Source: Geomonas anaerohicana (lineage in GTDB: Bacteria; Desulfobacterota; Desulfuromonadia; Geobacterales; Geobacteraceae). Taken from it: a DNA stretch of 64,000 nucleotides. Where the stretch lies: assembly GCF_016458305.1 (NCBI RefSeq), contig NZ_JAEMHL010000013.1, positions 1 to 64,000 on the forward strand. The letters are read 5' to 3'. Positions 61,262 through 64,000 of this stretch are shown here, piece by piece. The notes below the pieces were generated by a model that was not told the origin of the DNA, did no database searches, and was given only the letters and a program-made list of their open reading frames with translations. The position numbers and the translations under genes were made by a program. Each line of letters starts with the position of its first letter. The first letter of the stretch is position 1.

Positions 61262-63406
61262 ATGGATGCCATCCTGACCGACGACGAAAACGAACTGCGC
61301 CCCGAGCTGGTACTGGTGGTCGATGACGACGAGATGATGCGCGACTTGGCCGTGGCTGCCCTGGAGCAGGCTGGGTTTTTCGTGGCCGAGGCGGAGAACG
61401 GGGTGGTGGCCCTGGAGCAGTTCCGGCAGCTGCAGCCCGACATCGTCCTGCTCGACGTGATGATGCCGGAGATGGATGGCTTTGCCACCTGCCGGTCCCT
61501 GCGCGCCCTGGCCGCCGGCCGCGACGTCCCGATCCTCATGATGACCGGCCTGGATGACACCAGGGCCATCGAAGAGGCCTACGACGCCGGGGCCACCGAT
61601 TTCGTCACCAAGCCCATTCACTGGGCCCTCCTGCGGCACCGGGTCCGCTACATGCTCCGCTCCAGCAAGGCCATCCACGATCTCAGGGTGAGCGAGGCGC
61701 GCCTGAGCAAGGCGCACCGCATCGCCCACATGGGGAGCTGGGAGTGGGACGTCCTCAACGACAAGTTCTACTGGTCCCAGGAGATCGCCACCATCTTCAC
61801 CGTTGACCCGGACGGGTTCGACTCCTCCTATGCCGCCTTTCTCAACATCATCCACCCGCTGGACAAGGAACTGTGCAACAAGGCCTTCGAGGACGCCTGC
61901 TCCTTTCAGCGCCCGATCAGCCTGGACCACCAGATCGTGCTCCCGCGCGGCGACGAGCGCTACTGCCACACCGAGGGGGAAGTAGATACCGACGAGAGCG
62001 GTCGGGTGCTGTACATCTCCGGGACCATCCAGGACATCACCGAGAGGAAGCGCATCGAGGACCAGGTGCGCTCCCTTGCCTACTACGACAGCATCACCGG
62101 TCTCCCCAACCGGGTCCTGTTCGGGGAACTGCTGGAGCGCGCCCTCACCTTCGCGCGCCGTTACCGTAAAAAGGTGGCGGTGCTGTTCCTGGACCTGGAC
62201 CGGTTCAAGGAGATCAACGACACCCTGGGGCACGCCGTCGGTGACGACCTGCTCAGGGAAGTGTCCGAGCGCCTCAAGCACTGCATCCGAGGCTATGACT
62301 CGGTCTGGCAGGGGCTGGGGGCCACGGAAGGGACCCCGGTGGCCCGGCTGGGGGGGGACGAGTTTACCGTCATCATGGAGGACATCCAGGACAGCAACGG
62401 TGTCATCGCGGCCTCGCAGCGCATCCTGCAGCTCCTTTCGGACCCCTTCCTCCTGGACGAGGGGGAGATCTGCGTTTCCGCCAGCATCGGCATCAGCATC
62501 TTCCCCGATGACGGCGAGGACGCCATGACCCTGGTGCGCAACGCCGACACCGCCATGTACCACGCCAAGCGGGAGGGGCGCAACAACGCCCAGTTCTTCA
62601 TGCAGGCCCTGAACGACGCGGCCTGCGAGCGGCTGCAGCTGGAGCGCCAGCTCAGGAAGGCGCTGGCCAACGAGGAGTTCGTGCTCTACTACCAGCCGCA
62701 GATCGACGCAGGCAGCGGCGCCATCGTCGGGCTGGAGGCCTTGATCCGCTGGCAGAGCCCCGAGTTGGGCTTCGTCCCCCCCGTCAACTTCATCCCCTTT
62801 GCCGAGGAGAGCGGGCAGATCATGCTCATCGACGAATGGGTGGTCCATGCCGCGTGCCGCCAGGTCGCCGCCTGGCTCGCCCAGGGCATTACTCCCCCCA
62901 GGGTCGCCGTCAACCTCTCCGGCTGCCACTTCCTGAAGAAGAGCCTGGTGGAGATGGTGGCCGAGTGCCTGCAGAACTTCGCCCTGGAGGGGCGCCACCT
63001 CGAGGTGGAACTGACCGAAGGGGTGATCATGCGGGACGTGGAGCAGGCCACCGCCACGCTGGCGGAGTTGAAGCGCATGGGGGTGACCGTCTCCATCGAT
63101 GACTTCGGCACCGGCTACTCCTCCCTGAGCTATCTGCGGCGCTTCCCCATCGACACCCTGAAGATAGACCGCTCCTTCATCACCGGCGTCACCAAGGATA
63201 CCGACGGCGCAGCCATCACCACCGCCATCATCTCCATGGCCACCAGCATGAGGCTGGAGATCGTCGCCGAGGGGGTCGAGACCGCGGAGCAGATGAACTT
63301 CCTCCTGGAGCGCGGCTGCTCCGTCATGCAGGGATACCTGTTCTGCCGCCCGGTCCCCCCCGACGAGATCACCCGCCTTCTGGTCGAGGGGCTCGCCATG
63401 CCTTAA
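61262..63406 (+). CDS. Response regulator with PAS, GGDEF and EAL domains
   Basis: The product is 714 aa. The receiver has phospho-acceptor D65 in [17 protein letters not shown] domain covers about residues 150-265. The GGDEF domain has an intact [12 protein letters not shown] and an IDNP-type segment SITGLPNR. The EAL domain begins GLEALIRWQ and has [15 protein letters not shown] and DRSFITGV. Both the cyclase and phosphodiesterase motifs look intact, so net activity is unknown. It starts 22 nt after the hybrid kinase, its likely partner. Confidence 0.95.
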   Translation: MDAILTDDENELRPELVLVVDDDEMMRDLAVAALEQAGFFVAEAENGVVALEQFRQLQPDIVLLDVMMPEMDGFATCRSLRALAAGRDVPILMMTGLDDTRAIEEAYDAGATDFVTKPIHWALLRHRVRYMLRSSKAIHDLRVSEARLSKAHRIAHMGSWEWDVLNDKFYWSQEIATIFTVDPDGFDSSYAAFLNIIHPLDKELCNKAFEDACSFQRPISLDHQIVLPRGDERYCHTEGEVDTDESGRVLYISGTIQDITERKRIEDQVRSLAYYDSITGLPNRVLFGELLERALTFARRYRKKVAVLFLDLDRFKEINDTLGHAVGDDLLREVSERLKHCIRGYDSVWQGLGATEGTPVARLGGDEFTVIMEDIQDSNGVIAASQRILQLLSDPFLLDEGEICVSASIGISIFPDDGEDAMTLVRNADTAMYHAKREGRNNAQFFMQALNDAACERLQLERQLRKALANEEFVLYYQPQIDAGSGAIVGLEALIRWQSPELGFVPPVNFIPFAEESGQIMLIDEWVVHAACRQVAAWLAQGITPPRVAVNLSGCHFLKKSLVEMVAECLQNFALEGRHLEVELTEGVIMRDVEQATATLAELKRMGVTVSIDDFGTGYSSLSYLRRFPIDTLKIDRSFITGVTKDTDGAAITTAIISMATSMRLEIVAEGVETAEQMNFLLERGCSVMQGYLFCRPVPPDEITRLLVEGLAMP

Positions 63407-63408
63407 AA

Positions 63409-63437
63409 GGGGACTGGCTCCGCAGGTGCCTGTCCCC
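63409..63437. repeat. Dispersed palindrome (GGGGACTGG...CCTGTCCCC)
   Basis: A 29-bp hairpin starts 2 nt after the GGDEF-EAL stop. Same family as 60798-60827. It is followed by a short CCCTCCCGTCAAGGGAGGGGGAGG palindrome at about 63455-63479. Confidence 0.8.
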
Positions 63438-63627
63438 TTGCCTCTCCTGGTCCCCCCTCCCGTCAAGGGAGGGGGAGGCAGTAACCCTCCCGAAGCTGAA
63501 GCCGCCCGGGCGCGCAGGAGCGTTAGCGACCAATGGTCGACCATCGATGCCCTGTACCAGTCAACAGTTGCAATCGGCCGAAAATGTCTTACCCTTTCCC
63601 GAGAATTCAACCTGCGCAGGAGGAACT

Positions 63628-64000
63628 ATGCCTAAAGTTACTTTCAAGGGAAACCCGGTGACACTGGTGGGGCCGGAACTGAAGGTGGGAGACGCCGCTC
63701 CCAATTTCGCCGTGGTGGACAACTCTCTCAACCAGGTGACCCTGGCGAACTATGAGGGAAAAGTGAAGATCATCAGCGCCGTTCCTTCACTGGACACACC
63801 GGTCTGTGACACGGAAACAAGGCGTTTCAATCAGGAAGCGGCCGGACTCCCCGGTAACGTAGTGGTCCTGACCGTCAGCGCCGACCTCCCCTTCGCCCAG
63901 AAGAGGTGGTGCGGGGCCGCCGGGATCGACAAGGTGGTCACCCTCTCCGACTACCGCGACCGCTCCTTCGCCCTCGCCTACGGGGTGCTGATCGAGGAAC
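63628..64000 (+). CDS. tpx: Thiol peroxidase (Tpx), partial at the window end
   Basis: The first 124 residues are present and the gene runs off the right edge. The peroxidatic Cys lies in [15 protein letters not shown], the family signature. A partner Cys lies in [11 protein letters not shown], matching the resolving Cys position of Tpx. It reduces peroxides with thioredoxin. The ATG is behind a GCAGGAGGAACT site. Confidence 0.95.
   Translation, partial: MPKVTFKGNPVTLVGPELKVGDAAPNFAVVDNSLNQVTLANYEGKVKIISAVPSLDTPVCDTETRRFNQEAAGLPGNVVVLTVSADLPFAQKRWCGAAGIDKVVTLSDYRDRSFALAYGVLIEE

Overview
The window looks like a chromosomal segment of a Geobacteraceae bacterium (Geobacter/Geomonas/Citrifermentans type, Desulfuromonadales). 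It has high GC and dense short operons. It carries c-type cytochromes and a heme-c sensor, many two-component and c-di-GMP proteins, an MglA/MglB pair, a hemerythrin, and an F-type ATP synthase operon with b and b' but no a or c genes, next to parA-parB. No rRNA, tRNA, CRISPR array or intact insertion sequence was seen. The lineage call is inferred from gene content and style, not from a database search.

Layout. 1-8.4 kb: a possible insertion-sequence end, a PHP hydrolase, a DMT transporter, RF3, a PilZ protein, TatD, a ferritin-like protein, a lytic transglycosylase and an NtrC-type regulator. 8.6-14 kb: a chemotaxis operon cheW-cheA-cheR-HDOD-cheB behind a good -24/-12 (sigma-54) promoter. 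14-18 kb: a DMT transporter, a retropepsin-like protease and a MATE pump. 18.1-24.2 kb: atpX-F-H-A-G-D-C on the minus strand. 24.7-26.3 kb: parA-parB. 26.4-31.1 kb: a small three-heme cytochrome under an FNR-like box, a heme-c/HAMP/PAS sensor, an RRM protein and uvrC. 31.3-38 kb: mglB-mglA, a phosphohexomutase, a cyclophilin, a resB/ccsA-like pair split by a GxxExxY gene, an ACT-domain protein and def. 38.1-45.7 kb: ftsK, RNase J, a plsC operon, ssb and a GAF histidine kinase. 45.9-53.8 kb: a coiled-coil protein, a short selenoprotein gene read through an in-frame TGA, a MATE pump with a methyltransferase, fabH, small proteins, an HD-GYP protein and radA. 53.9-64 kb: a DksA/TraR protein, a GAF kinase, a flavodoxin-like protein, a hemerythrin, a large hybrid kinase with a REC-PAS-GGDEF-EAL partner, and the start of tpx, cut by the window edge.

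The most notable item is at 46432-46686. It is an 84-residue AhpD/CMD-like protein whose active-site motif reads CxxUxxxH across a TGA codon, with a bacterial SECIS-like hairpin (GGUC loop) directly downstream. A conventional gene caller misses it. Also notable are several families of dispersed palindromic repeats. One copy lies in frame inside the hybrid kinase gene and another inside the ATP synthase operon.

Signalling is the main theme. The chemotaxis core sits beside a sigma-54 activator. PilZ, HD-GYP and GGDEF-EAL proteins can bind, degrade or make c-di-GMP. Several kinases have sensory GAF, CHASE-like or heme-c modules. MglA/MglB probably set cell polarity for motility. The housekeeping genes (ATP synthase, FtsK, ParAB, UvrC, RadA, SSB, RNase J, RF3) look intact.
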